Shown one piece after another: positions 1-8,842 of a DNA stretch of 64,000 nucleotides. The DNA is taken from the NCBI GenBank assembly GCA_943914355.1, contig CALUBS010000001.1, positions 1 through 64,000 on the forward strand, read 5' to 3'. Under the pieces are notes generated by a model. It was not told where the DNA came from. It did no database searches and saw only the letters and a list, made by a program, of their open reading frames with translations. This DNA is from an uncultured Corynebacterium sp. GTDB lineage: Bacteria; Actinomycetota; Actinomycetes; Mycobacteriales; Mycobacteriaceae. Position 1 is the first letter of the stretch, and each line of letters begins with the position of its first letter. The position numbers were made by a program, and so were the translations under genes.

Positions 1-2
1 CA

Positions 3-1028
3 CCCGACCTTTTAGAACTGACCCCCGGCCTGCCCGATACCGCCGGCATCATCACCCCCGAATGGCGCGCAGCCTGGCGCGATGCCGCCGCCCAGCCGCT
101 TTCCGATGCCCCTCCGCTCCCCCACCACATCGCCAACCACCTGCGGCACATGCGCGGGCTGCGGGTGGATCCGCGGCGCATCGTCGTTACCGCCGGTGCC
201 CGCGATGGCCTCGCTTTAGTGCTGCGTACGCTCGGTACCGCGCTGCGCGTCGGCGTCGAATCGCCCGGTTACCCCAGCCTGCGGCGCATTCCGCAGGCGC
301 TTGGCCATGAGTTGGTGAACGTGCCCACCGATGCCGATGGCGTTACCGTTCCCGATACCGACCTCGACGCGCTGATTGTCACCCCGAGCCACCAGTACCC
401 GTATGGCGCCTCGCTGCCGGCCGAACGCCGCGCCGAACTCGTCGCCTGGGCCCGCCAGCATGGCGCTTTACTCATCGAGGATGACTTCGATTCCGAGCTG
501 CGCTACGTGGGTCAACCGCTGCCCGCGCTCGCCGCGCTCGCCCCAGAGCGCACCGTGTTGCTAGGTACGTTTTCCACCGTCATTTCGCCGTCCATCGCCT
601 GCGGCTATGTGGTGGTCCCGGATGGGCTGCGCGGGGGCATCGACAAGCAGCGCGAAATCTTTGGCCAGCCGGTCGGCACCATCCCGCAGGCCGCGCTCGC
701 CCATTACCTGGCCAGCGGGGCGCTGCGGCGCCACACCGGACGCATGCGCCGGACCTATAAGCGCCGCCGCGACCTCGTGGCCGATGCCCTGGGTGCCCTC
801 CCCGGCGCACGCCTGCTACCCATCAACGGCGGACTACATGCGGTTTTGCTGTGCGATCCGGCCATCGTGCCGCGCGCCGCCGCCCGTGGCATCAAACTGA
901 CCCCGCTGCGCGAATACTGGGGCGGCGTGGACGCCGAAGACGGCGTGGTTTTAGGTTTTGGCCACTTAAGCGATGACGACCTGCGCCGCAGCCTAAGCGC
1001 AGTCGCCGCCGCCCAGCGCGAATGTTAG
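3..1028 (+). CDS. MocR/GntR-type regulator, aminotransferase-fold domain (5' truncated)
   Basis: The reading frame is open from the window edge, so only the C-terminal part of the protein is present and its start is missing. The visible part is a fold-type I aminotransferase domain of the MocR kind, with the family signatures TPSHQYP and EDDFDSELRY. MocR proteins join a GntR winged helix to this domain and sense pyridoxal phosphate or amines. The segment that normally carries the PLP lysine (GTFSK) reads GTFST here, and the following arginine motif is also altered. PLP may therefore not bind covalently. No pdx gene is visible beside it, so I do not assign pdxR. The N-terminal helix-turn-helix is presumed, not seen. 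Confidence 0.8.
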   Translation, partial: PDLLELTPGLPDTAGIITPEWRAAWRDAAAQPLSDAPPLPHHIANHLRHMRGLRVDPRRIVVTAGARDGLALVLRTLGTALRVGVESPGYPSLRRIPQALGHELVNVPTDADGVTVPDTDLDALIVTPSHQYPYGASLPAERRAELVAWARQHGALLIEDDFDSELRYVGQPLPALAALAPERTVLLGTFSTVISPSIACGYVVVPDGLRGGIDKQREIFGQPVGTIPQAALAHYLASGALRRHTGRMRRTYKRRRDLVADALGALPGARLLPINGGLHAVLLCDPAIVPRAAARGIKLTPLREYWGGVDAEDGVVLGFGHLSDDDLRRSLSAVAAAQREC

Positions 1029-1065
1029 CCTGAAATTAAATACCCCCGCACAGAAAGGCGTAGCC

Positions 1066-1263
1066 ATGGCGCTTGGCCCGCTCGAACTTCTGCTCATGCT
1101 CATCCCGCTAGCTATCTTCATCGGACTTATAGCCGGTGTCATTTATTTAATCGTGCAGGTCGCGCGCAATTCCAATGATATTAAGCAGAATTCGCAGGCC
1201 ATCGCGCAACTTCGAGAGGCACAGAAAAACGGCCCCTCCGCTGGGCAGGGGCCGCATTCTTAA
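1066..1263 (+). CDS. small single-pass membrane protein
   Basis: This encodes 65 residues. A strongly hydrophobic segment spans about residues 6-31 and is followed by a short polar, Asn/Gln-rich tail, which suggests a membrane-anchored protein with a cytosolic helix. A GAAAGG ribosome-binding site precedes the ATG. It follows the MocR gene by 37 bases and converges on the slipin gene. I do not recognise a family or function. Its last codons overlap a GC-rich hairpin that could act as a terminator. Confidence 0.6.
   Translation: MALGPLELLLMLIPLAIFIGLIAGVIYLIVQVARNSNDIKQNSQAIAQLREAQKNGPSAGQGPHS
1231..1260 (+). terminator. GC-rich hairpin at the 3' end of the small membrane gene
   Basis: The arms GGCCCCT and AGGGGCC pair perfectly around a nine-base loop and are followed by a weak GCATTCTT tail. 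The hairpin lies inside the final codons of the preceding gene, between convergent genes. The lack of a real U-run makes the assignment tentative. Confidence 0.4.
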
Positions 1264-1267
1264 ATGC

Positions 1268-2104
1268 CTAGTCCGCAGGCTTTTCCGTATTCACCGCGTG
1301 CGAAAAATTTTCGCTGAATTCCTTGAAGCCCTTATTAAAGGTGCCCAGGTTTTCCATGAACCCGCCCATGATGTCTATGGGCAGCGGGAAGACGATGGTG
1401 GAGTTTTGGTCCGCGCCCAGTTCCAGCACCGTTTGTAGGTAGCGCAGCTGCAGCGCCGCCGGGGCCTTGCCCAGCTCCTCTGCAGCCTCGCGCAGCTCGC
1501 GGGAAGACTGCAGCTCACCGTGGGCCGAAATGACCTTGGCGCGGCGCTCGCGCTCCGCCTCCGCCTCGCGCGCCAGGGCGCGCTGCATCATCTCTGGGAT
1601 TTCCACGTCCTTAATCTCCACGATGCGGGTCAACACTCCCCACCGTTCGGTTTGGCCGTTGATGATCGCCGCTAGGTCCTCGTTAAGCTCCTCGCGGTGG
1701 GCCAGCAGGTCATCGAGGCTCGCCCGACCCAAAAGCGAACGCAGGGTGGTCTGCGCAATCTGCGAGGTGGCCACGGCGTAGTTTTCTACCTCGAGGACCG
1801 CCTTGCTCGAATCGGTGACCTCGAACATGACCACCGCATTCACGCGCACGGACACGTTGTCCTTGGTGATGATTTCTTGCGGCGGAATCGTCAGCGTGAC
1901 CACGCGCAAATCCACGCGCTCCAGCTTATCGATGCCCGGCAGCAAGAAATGCAGCCCCGGCTCCAGCATCGGTCGCAGGTGGCCAAAGCGGAAGGTCACG
2001 CCCCGCTCATATTGCTTAATCACCTTGAGCGAGTAGGACAAAAACACCCCGATGAGAGCGATAATGATGCCGATGACGATCGGCCAGAATACGGGAGCGG
2101 ACAC
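1268..2104 (-). CDS. slipin/stomatin-like SPFH (Band 7) membrane protein
   Basis: This 278-residue protein has an N-terminal membrane segment (about residues 6-27), then a Band 7/SPFH domain with the slipin hallmarks YERGVTFRFG, PGLHFLLPGID and VDLRV near residues 33-70. A charged AREAEAERERRAKV helix follows around residue 180. Slipins form oligomeric scaffolds in membrane microdomains and often act with NfeD or proteases; no nfeD neighbour is present. The start abuts the stop of the upstream membrane protein, so it is probably the last gene of the NO-reductase operon. That association is inference from spacing. Confidence 0.85.
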   Translation of the reverse strand: MSAPVFWPIVIGIIIALIGVFLSYSLKVIKQYERGVTFRFGHLRPMLEPGLHFLLPGIDKLERVDLRVVTLTIPPQEIITKDNVSVRVNAVVMFEVTDSSKAVLEVENYAVATSQIAQTTLRSLLGRASLDDLLAHREELNEDLAAIINGQTERWGVLTRIVEIKDVEIPEMMQRALAREAEAERERRAKVISAHGELQSSRELREAAEELGKAPAALQLRYLQTVLELGADQNSTIVFPLPIDIMGGFMENLGTFNKGFKEFSENFSHAVNTEKPAD

Positions 2105-2749
2105 TTAGATTTCCCCTTCCAGTTCTTGACGCACCGAGCGGTAGCGCGTGGATTTTCCGTACTTCGAACCATAGCGATCGACCTGCGCCGCCAACTCCGC
2201 CTCGCGGTTATCCATCTCCGGCACCACCAGCTGCGGTGCGTTCGAGGGCGTATTCCACAGGTGGCGGGCCAACGGGTACACGCCGAAACCGGTGATGATA
2301 AGCACCGTAGCCAGCGTCAACGCCACTTCCGCGGGCGAATGATGGCTAATTAGCGAGGCCAAGGGCAGCAGGTAGCCCATCGCCGCCACCGCCAGCGCGA
2401 TGCCGCGGTGGAAGCGCCCCGAATCCGAGTGTGGCCACGGGTCCAACTGGCGCGTGACCTCTCGGCCGTGGTGCGAGACCGTGCACTGTTGCTTGACCGG
2501 GCAGGTATTGCACACGGTCGGGTTCGCACGGTAGCGCATGACGCGGTTTTCCGGGTCGAAGCTGGAGGGCCAGAGCCAGTGATCTTCAGGGCATCGCCAA
2601 GCATCGTGGTCTTCCATGTACCGGAACGTGCCGGATTGGTTGGACATGGTGCGGTTGGCGGTTTGTTGCGCCAGCAGGTCGAATACCCAGGCCACCACGA
2701 GCAGGAAAAGCCCGTAGCACGCGGATAATACGGTAAATGCACCCGGCAT
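2105..2749 (-). CDS. membrane protein with a cysteine motif, coupled to NO reductase
   Basis: This 214-residue protein has one N-terminal transmembrane segment (about 8-27), a soluble cysteine-bearing stretch (about 45-100) and two further hydrophobic segments (about 115-160). The soluble part holds WRCPEDHWLW followed by CNTCPVKQQC, a CxxC-x5-C arrangement resembling zinc ribbons of some transposase-associated domains. Its ATG overlaps the stop codon of the NO reductase gene as TAATG, so translation is probably coupled. A metal- or redox-binding accessory or sensor role beside an NO reductase is plausible. I recognise no named family. Confidence 0.7.
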   Translation of the reverse strand: MPGAFTVLSACYGLFLLVVAWVFDLLAQQTANRTMSNQSGTFRYMEDHDAWRCPEDHWLWPSSFDPENRVMRYRANPTVCNTCPVKQQCTVSHHGREVTRQLDPWPHSDSGRFHRGIALAVAAMGYLLPLASLISHHSPAEVALTLATVLIITGFGVYPLARHLWNTPSNAPQLVVPEMDNREAELAAQVDRYGSKYGKSTRYRSVRQELEGEI

Positions 2750-5310
2750 TAGTCGTCCTTCTTATCCGAGCGGTAGGTACCGCCCCACTTCGTGCGCGAT
2801 TCAAATTCCTGGCGCGGCGCGGTGGCGGAATCGCCGCGCTCAGCATCGGGATCTTCCTCCTCTACGAAGGCACCGCGCTCATCAACGTACCCGTAGCGCC
2901 GGCCCGTGGAGCTGCGCTTGTCGACTCGCCCCTTGCCTCCAGAAACCAGTCCCACCGAGGATCCCACGGGAACCTCGCCCGCGTGGTCGTCCTCGTCTGG
3001 GGTAATGATGCTAAACAGCGGGTTAGTCGGGTGCTCATCCACCGTGGGGATGTCCTTGTTGTAGAGCACCCCGCGCAGCGCCATCCAAAGGAAGGGCAGG
3101 ATGCCGATGAGGAACATGACATCGCCAGGCAGGCGCAGCCACTCCATAACGAAGTTTCCAGGTTGGGTGATATAGCCCAACGAACGCGCCTCCACGTACC
3201 CGGAGCCGACGGACTCGTAAAGCTGCATGATGCCCAGTGGCAGCAGCGAAATTACCACCATCCACAACAGGCCCAGGTTTTGCAGCCAGAAAGCCCAGCC
3301 CATGGCCTTATCGGACCATTTGTCCTTGGGGATGAGATAGCGCAGTGCAAAGACCGACAGGCCTACAGCCAGGAAGCCATACACACCCATCATTGCGCCG
3401 TGGGCGTGGTTGGCCGTCAGCGCCGTACCGATTTCGTAGTAGGACACGATAGGCAGGTTGACTAGGAAGCCAAAGATGCCTGCGCCCAAGAAGTTCCAGA
3501 AACCAACGGCAACGAGGAACATCACGGCCCAACGGTGCGGGAAGGGTCGCTCCCCAGAAGCGCGCTGGCGGGAACCCAGCTGCATGAACGTCCACGCCTC
3601 CACCGTCAACAGCGTCAGCGGGACCACCTCGGCGGCCGAGAAGAACGCGCCCAGGGCCATGTGCTCGACCGGGGTGCCGGAGAAGTACAGGTGGTGCATC
3701 GTACCCAGCACGCCACCGGTGGAATAAAGGATGACGTCCAAGAAGATGATGCCCAGGGCGATCTTTTCACGGACCACGCCGAGCAGGACGAAGACGTAGG
3801 CCACCATGACGGTGGTAAATAGCTCCAGGAAGTCCTCCACCCACAGGTGGACCACCCAGAAGCGCCAGAATTCAGCGACGGAAATGTGGGTTTCCGAGCC
3901 AGCCAGGTTGCCCACCGCGTAAAACGCCGGGATGGCGAGGCCCGCAAAGAAGAACAACCACGGCATATTAGACTTGTGCTCATTTTTTAACCGCCCGCGC
4001 AGTTGGCGGTAGATGATGCCGATCCACACGAACATGCCAATGGTGAGCAGGACTTGGAAGAAGCGCGGGAGATCGAGGTATTCCCACTGCTGAGAAAATA
4101 GCGTTCCCTCTTCGATATAGCCCATGGTGGAGAGCCATTCAAAGGCCATCGACCCGAAGACCACTACGGCGATGGCTCCCAGGAGGAACCAGACGAGCCA
4201 GTGCTGCTTCTTCGGCTCTTTCTTGCCCACGAAGGAGGCGAGGAAGATACCCGCCGCCAACAGGCCGCCGGCGGTCCACAGCAGTGATAGCTGCAGGTGC
4301 CAGGTGCGCGAGACGTTATACGGCAAGATCTCTTGCAGCGGAATGCCGAAGAAACCGGTGAGCTCGGTGCGATAGTGCTGGCTGGCCGCACCCAGCAGCG
4401 CCTGGATTAAGAACAGCAACGCAATGACCAGGACGAACCAGGCCACCACCTTCTGCGACTTGGTCAGCCCGACCTCGCCCGGCTGCTTAAAGTCCAGGTT
4501 CGGCGCTTCTTCCGAATGCCAGCCGATGGACTTGGACCACCGGCCGTAAATCGCGAAGATCAAGCCGGTACCGCCGATGAGCGCGATGAGCGAGAGCACC
4601 GACCACACCACGAGGTCCGCGGTCGGGCCGTTGTCCACGCGCGATTCCGCGGGCCAGTTATTGGTATAGGAATAGTCGTGGCCCGGACGCTCTGCCGCCG
4701 AAGCCCACGCGGTCCAACCGAAGAAACCTACGAGGTTATTGATGTCTTGCTCATCGGTAATAAAGTCCGACGGCAAGCCACTGTTGTGGGAATCGGGGCC
4801 AAAGTACTGAGCGTAGTAGTCCTTATTGGCCTCGAATGCCGAAATCTGGTTATCGGTCCACTCCAGCACGCCCGTTTCTTCGTCATAGCGGTTGGTGCGG
4901 AATTCTTCTACCACGGCCTCTTCGGGAGTGGCGGAAGAATCAACGAAATCGGGCATACCATTCGCGTCGTTTTCCTCGCGGGCGTGATCGAGAGCGCGGC
5001 GCAGGTACTCCGCCGTATAGTCCGGTCCTAGATAGGCGCCGTGGCCCAGCACGGAGCCGTATTGCTGCAGGCCGCGGGCCTGGTACAGCGCCTGGCCGTT
5101 AGTGATCTCTTCCTTGGTTAAGACCGTTTCGCCCGTGGATTCGGAGACAATCTTTTCCGGCAACGGCATGGATGCGTCATAGGTGCGGTACGCCAAAAAT
5201 CCCATGACCAAAAAGCCAAAGATCATGACGAGGGCAATGCCTTGCACCCACACGTTGCTCACCTTGAGGACCGGTTTCTTCCGGTCCTCAACCCCAGTCG
5301 TGGTGGCCAT
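2749..5310 (-). CDS. norB: quinol-dependent nitric oxide reductase (qNOR)
   Basis: This enzyme reduces two NO to N2O using quinol at the cytoplasmic membrane. The 853-residue protein has an N-terminal anchor (about 22-42), a soluble domain where qNOR carries a cytochrome-c-like fold, and a heme-copper-oxidase-type core of many membrane helices (about 230-750). Metal-ligand motifs are visible: HLWVED near 488, GTMHHLYF near 540 and NHAHGAMMGVYG near 640. An unusual acidic, hydrophilic extension of about 95 residues follows the last helix. Single-subunit qNOR detoxifies NO in non-denitrifiers. It leads an apparent operon with the cysteine-motif membrane protein and slipin. Confidence 0.93.
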   Translation of the reverse strand: MATTTGVEDRKKPVLKVSNVWVQGIALVMIFGFLVMGFLAYRTYDASMPLPEKIVSESTGETVLTKEEITNGQALYQARGLQQYGSVLGHGAYLGPDYTAEYLRRALDHAREENDANGMPDFVDSSATPEEAVVEEFRTNRYDEETGVLEWTDNQISAFEANKDYYAQYFGPDSHNSGLPSDFITDEQDINNLVGFFGWTAWASAAERPGHDYSYTNNWPAESRVDNGPTADLVVWSVLSLIALIGGTGLIFAIYGRWSKSIGWHSEEAPNLDFKQPGEVGLTKSQKVVAWFVLVIALLFLIQALLGAASQHYRTELTGFFGIPLQEILPYNVSRTWHLQLSLLWTAGGLLAAGIFLASFVGKKEPKKQHWLVWFLLGAIAVVVFGSMAFEWLSTMGYIEEGTLFSQQWEYLDLPRFFQVLLTIGMFVWIGIIYRQLRGRLKNEHKSNMPWLFFFAGLAIPAFYAVGNLAGSETHISVAEFWRFWVVHLWVEDFLELFTTVMVAYVFVLLGVVREKIALGIIFLDVILYSTGGVLGTMHHLYFSGTPVEHMALGAFFSAAEVVPLTLLTVEAWTFMQLGSRQRASGERPFPHRWAVMFLVAVGFWNFLGAGIFGFLVNLPIVSYYEIGTALTANHAHGAMMGVYGFLAVGLSVFALRYLIPKDKWSDKAMGWAFWLQNLGLLWMVVISLLPLGIMQLYESVGSGYVEARSLGYITQPGNFVMEWLRLPGDVMFLIGILPFLWMALRGVLYNKDIPTVDEHPTNPLFSIITPDEDDHAGEVPVGSSVGLVSGGKGRVDKRSSTGRRYGYVDERGAFVEEEDPDAERGDSATAPRQEFESRTKWGGTYRSDKKDD

Positions 5311-5531
5311 AAAGTGTCCTTTTCACAGTTGTAGAGAGTTCGACATACATCATTATGAACGGACAAAGCGGTGTTAAATAGTCGAACGGAAGGCCCCTAC
5401 CCCCATTCGCCCACATCGGCCAGCCCGCACGCGAGCATTATTGGGAAAATCGGTGCACCATATAGCCGGGTTCCGCCCCCAGAATCCCCACCCAGCTTGT
5501 TTACCCCCGGTTTTTCCGTAACAATTAATGC
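5311..5531. promoter_or_regulatory. divergent intergenic region upstream of norB
   Basis: This region lies between norB and a small membrane protein gene. It contains an imperfect inverted repeat at about 5339-5361, with GTTC and GAAC ends separated by 15 bases, in the position expected for an operator of norB. I cannot match it to a known NO regulator consensus. A plus-strand AACAATTAATG stretch precedes the small gene. Confidence 0.3.
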
Positions 5532-5744
5532 ATGACATTCGCAGAGCACACCAAGCGCAATTGGCTCATCACGTTCTTCGCCGCGATTTTCCTCGCCGCC
5601 ATCGTCTGCATGATTTTCTTAAACGATCCACACCGCACAATGGTGGTCGCCATGGTCTTTATCGCCTCGGCAATCCTGCTCTTCGGCGCGATCCTCGGCA
5701 TCTGGTACCTATTTCGCCGCAAGGACGAAAAAGACCCGCAGTAG
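5532..5744 (+). CDS. small two-helix membrane protein
   Basis: This encodes 70 residues with two hydrophobic segments (about 11-30 and 37-60) and a basic/acidic tail, RRKDEKDPQ. The pattern is that of a small inner-membrane protein. An overlapping longer frame runs into the next gene, but the composition of this frame and the 14-base gap to the following ATG favour a separate gene. No family is recognised. It is divergent from norB and probably cotranscribed with the metallo-hydrolase gene. Confidence 0.6.
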   Translation: MTFAEHTKRNWLITFFAAIFLAAIVCMIFLNDPHRTMVVAMVFIASAILLFGAILGIWYLFRRKDEKDPQ

Positions 5745-5758
5745 ATAGGCTGGGGCGC

Positions 5759-6340
5759 ATGGAATTTAGCTTGCTTGGCCACGCCTGCGTCGCAGTTGCG
5801 GCGCCGGGCGGGCGAATCCTCATCGATCCCGGAACCATGACGCCCACCATTCCCGACGCCGATGCGGTGCTCATTACCCATGCGCATGCAGATCACCTAG
5901 ACCCGGACCGGCTTCCCGATGCCCCACTCTGGGCACCTGCCGAAGCCTGCGAACAACTGGGGCGCGGTACTGCGGTCTCACCGGGCGAGACCATCACCGT
6001 CGCCGGCCTCGACATCGAGGTACTCGGCGGCCAACACGCGCCGATCCACCCAAATATTCCGCGCCCAGTCAATGTGGGCTACTACTTGGGTGGCCTGCTC
6101 CACCCGGGCGATCAGTACATCGATCACCCCGCGAACGTGCTGCTCCTGCCCATTGCCGGGCCGTGGGTGAAGGCCGCGGAGGCCGCCGATTATGCCCAGC
6201 GCGTGGGCGCCGCGGTCACGGTCCCCATCCATGACGCCGTGCTTTCCGATGCCGGCCGCACCACCTTCGACACCATGCTCACCAAGGCCGGTGTGCAGGG
6301 CTATAAGCGATTAAACCCAGGCGAGAAATTTACCGCTTAG
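5759..6340 (+). CDS. metallo-beta-lactamase-fold hydrolase (UlaG-like)
   Basis: This 193-residue protein begins MEFSLLGHAC, typical of small MBL-fold proteins. It carries the zinc motif THAHADHLD (about residues 40-48) and a downstream histidine in PIHDAV (about 160). The length matches the short L-ascorbate-6-phosphate-lactonase-like (UlaG/YtnP) group. The substrate cannot be deduced. The open frame extends upstream, but the region before this ATG overlaps the small membrane gene in another frame, so I place the start here. Confidence 0.8.
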   Translation: MEFSLLGHACVAVAAPGGRILIDPGTMTPTIPDADAVLITHAHADHLDPDRLPDAPLWAPAEACEQLGRGTAVSPGETITVAGLDIEVLGGQHAPIHPNIPRPVNVGYYLGGLLHPGDQYIDHPANVLLLPIAGPWVKAAEAADYAQRVGAAVTVPIHDAVLSDAGRTTFDTMLTKAGVQGYKRLNPGEKFTA

Positions 6341-6360
6341 TCTATTTTTATTCTCTGACT

Positions 6361-6383
6361 ACCCTGCGGTTTCGCGGCAGGGT
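6361..6383. terminator. hairpin between the MBL gene and metY
   Basis: ACCCTGC and GCAGGGT arms form a seven-base-pair stem with a nine-base loop, 20 bases after the MBL stop. There is no U-run after it on the plus strand, so it may be a weak terminator or simply mark the metY promoter boundary. Confidence 0.4.
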
Positions 6384-6394
6384 GCTGTACGTTA

Positions 6395-6414
6395 CATACC
6401 GCTTGGTCTAGTCT
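6395..6414 (+). promoter_or_regulatory. possible McbR operator overlapping the metY -10 element
   Basis: CATAC, six bases, then GTCTA matches the McbR half-site layout known in C. glutamicum (TAGAC-N6-GTCTA), with a perfect right half and three of five bases in the left half. It overlaps TAGTCT (6409-6414), a plausible -10 hexamer eight bases before the metY ATG. No Shine-Dalgarno sequence is visible, so the transcript could be leaderless. McbR repression of methionine genes is established in C. glutamicum; the site here is inferred. Confidence 0.45.
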
Positions 6415-6422
6415 TGCGTGGC

Positions 6423-7739
6423 ATGACGACGAAATACGATAACTCCAACGCAGACTGGTCCTTCGCAACCCGCTCCGTTCATGCAGGCCAAAACCTCGAC
6501 GGCGCGCACAACTCACGCAACGTGCCGATTTACCAAACGACTTCGTATGTCTTTAATGACGCCGAGCACGCGGCCAACCGCTTTAACCTCTCCGATGCAG
6601 GCCCCATCTACACCCGCCTGACCAACCCAACGCAGGATGCGCTAGAAGAGCGCCTCGCCTCCCTTGAAGGCGGCGTGGCCGCCGTGGCCTTTGCCTCGGG
6701 CCAGGCCGCAGAGACCGCGGCCATTTTCAACCTCGCCTCGGCAGGCGATCACATCGTTTCCTCCCCGCGCCTCTACGGCGGCACCTCCACCCTTTTTACC
6801 GTCACGCTCAAGCGCCTCGGCATCGACGTCACCCTCGTGGAAAACCCGGACGACCCCCAGTCCTGGCAGGACGCCGTACAGCCTAATACCAAGGCGTTTT
6901 ACGGCGAGACCTTTGGCAACCCGGTAGCCGATGTCCTCGATATCCCCGCCATCGCCGAGGTCGCCCACACTAACCAGGTCCCGCTCATCGTGGATAACAC
7001 CATCGCCACCGCGGCGTTGGCCCGCCCGCTCGACTTGGGCGCGGACATCGTCGTGGTTTCGACCACGAAGTTCTACACCGGCAATGGTTCCGCGGTGGGC
7101 GGCGCGATTATTGACGGCGGCTCCTTCGACTGGACCGTCGAGCGCGACGGCGAGCCGGTATTCCCCTACTTCGTCACCCCCGACGAGGCCTACCACGGCC
7201 TGAAGTACGCCGACCTCGGCGCCCCCGCCTTCGCGCTCAAGGCCCGCGCCGGCCTGCTGCGCGATACCGGCGCCGCCATTTCTCCGTTCAATGCATGGCT
7301 GACGCTTAATGGCATTGAGACGGTAGGGCTGCGCATCGACAAGCACAATGCCAACGCCCAAGCCGTGGCCGAGTACCTGGAAGGCCACGCCAAGGTGACG
7401 AAGGTCAACTACGCCGGCCTGGATTCCTCACCGTATAAGAAGATCAAGGAGAAGCTGGGTTACTCCTATACCGGCTCCGTGCTGTCCTTCGATATCGAGG
7501 GCGGGCGCGAGGAAGCATGGGCGTTTATCGATGCCCTAAAACTCCACTCCAACCTCGCCAATATCGGCGATACCCGCTCACTCGCGGTTCACCCGGCGAC
7601 CACCACGCACTCGCAGTCCGATGATGCCGCCCTAGCCGCGGCGGGTATCGCGCAGTCCACCATCCGTTTGTCTGTGGGCATTGAAGATATCGACGACATC
7701 ATTGCTGACCTCGAATTGGGATTTAACGCACTGGCATGA
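6423..7739 (+). CDS. metY: O-acetylhomoserine sulfhydrylase
   Basis: This enzyme makes homocysteine directly from O-acetylhomoserine and sulfide with pyridoxal phosphate. The 438-residue product is a full-length Cys/Met-metabolism PLP enzyme with SVHAGQ at the N-terminus, YTRLTNPTQD, and the PLP lysine in STTKFYTG at about residue 216. A TTG nine bases upstream is in frame, but the ATG giving MTTKYDN is the better start. Its stop overlaps the metX start as ATGA. Together they form the direct-sulfhydrylation branch of methionine synthesis. Confidence 0.95.
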   Translation: MTTKYDNSNADWSFATRSVHAGQNLDGAHNSRNVPIYQTTSYVFNDAEHAANRFNLSDAGPIYTRLTNPTQDALEERLASLEGGVAAVAFASGQAAETAAIFNLASAGDHIVSSPRLYGGTSTLFTVTLKRLGIDVTLVENPDDPQSWQDAVQPNTKAFYGETFGNPVADVLDIPAIAEVAHTNQVPLIVDNTIATAALARPLDLGADIVVVSTTKFYTGNGSAVGGAIIDGGSFDWTVERDGEPVFPYFVTPDEAYHGLKYADLGAPAFALKARAGLLRDTGAAISPFNAWLTLNGIETVGLRIDKHNANAQAVAEYLEGHAKVTKVNYAGLDSSPYKKIKEKLGYSYTGSVLSFDIEGGREEAWAFIDALKLHSNLANIGDTRSLAVHPATTTHSQSDDAALAAAGIAQSTIRLSVGIEDIDDIIADLELGFNALA

Positions 7740-8842
7740 GCTGTATAAGTATCGGCGATTTTCGCACCGAAGCAGGCGCCACGCTTTCCGATGCCCACAT
7801 CGCCTACCACCGCTTCGGCCATTTCCTCGGCGATCCGCACGGCGGAAATAACGTCATCTTGGTGGAACACGCGCTGACCGGCAACGCCGATGTGGCCGAG
7901 TGGTGGTGCGATCTCATTGGCCCAGGCAAGGCGCTGGATACGACGAAGTGGTGCGTTATCGCCATGAACGCACTCGGTGGCTGCAATGGCTCCACCGGCC
8001 CCTCCTCCTCGCATCCAGATGGCCGCAGTTGGGGATCGCGTTTTCCGGCGTTATCCATTCGCGATTTGGTGGCCGCGGAGAAAAAGGCGCTGGAAGAACT
8101 CGGAATAACGCGCGTACATGCGATTATCGGCGGTTCTATGGGTGGTGCACGCGCCTTGGAATGGACGCTGATGTACCCGGAGGCGGTCGATGCTGCGTGC
8201 GTTATCGCCGTCTCCGCGCGCGCCTCCGCGTGGCAGATTGGTATCCAGTCGGCGCAGATTTCCGCGATTGAACGCGATCCCTTCTGGCACGGCGGCGACT
8301 ATTATTCCTCCTCCCAGCGCCCTCGCGAGGGACTCGCGGCGGCGCGGCGCATCGCGCACCTGACGTATCGCGGCGAGCAGGAAATTGATGAGCGCTTTGG
8401 TGTTCAGGCCCAAACCGACGAAGAACCCCTCGGGCCCTATCGCCGCCACGACCAGCGCTTCGCCGTGAACTCCTACCTGGATTATCAGGGCTCGAAGCTG
8501 GCGGATCATTTTGATGCCGGCTCCTATGTCACACTTACCGAGGCCCTCAACCGCCACGACATCGGCCGTGGCCGCGGCGGCCTGAACCGCGCGCTGGGTT
8601 CTTCGCAGGTACCGACCATGGTCGTGGGCGTCGACACGGACATCCTTTATCCCTATCACCAGCAGGAACACCTCTCTCGGAACCTAGGCAACCTGCTGGC
8701 CATGGCGAAGGTAGTCTCACCTGTTGGCCACGATGCATTCCTCACGGAATCGCGCCAGATGGACCGCATTCTGCGCAACTTCCTCACCCTGTCCCAACCA
8801 CACCCGCTGGACGTGGACAGCACCATCGACTACGCCATCTAG
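7736..8842 (+). CDS. metX: homoserine O-acetyltransferase
   Basis: This enzyme acetylates homoserine from acetyl-CoA, the committed step that supplies MetY. The 368-residue alpha/beta hydrolase-fold protein has the nucleophile elbow GGSMGG (Ser about 134), the motif NALGGCNGSTGPSS and the catalytic region SPVGHDAFL near the C-terminus. A four-base overlap with metY implies translational coupling. The strong hairpin that follows ends the operon. Confidence 0.95.
   Translation: MSCISIGDFRTEAGATLSDAHIAYHRFGHFLGDPHGGNNVILVEHALTGNADVAEWWCDLIGPGKALDTTKWCVIAMNALGGCNGSTGPSSSHPDGRSWGSRFPALSIRDLVAAEKKALEELGITRVHAIIGGSMGGARALEWTLMYPEAVDAACVIAVSARASAWQIGIQSAQISAIERDPFWHGGDYYSSSQRPREGLAAARRIAHLTYRGEQEIDERFGVQAQTDEEPLGPYRRHDQRFAVNSYLDYQGSKLADHFDAGSYVTLTEALNRHDIGRGRGGLNRALGSSQVPTMVVGVDTDILYPYHQQEHLSRNLGNLLAMAKVVSPVGHDAFLTESRQMDRILRNFLTLSQPHPLDVDSTIDYAI

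Noticed and set aside
5528..6340. One 270-residue gene combining the small membrane frame region and the MBL domain
   Set aside because: The first 77 codons have no MBL-family similarity and are a shadow of the 70-residue membrane protein in another frame.
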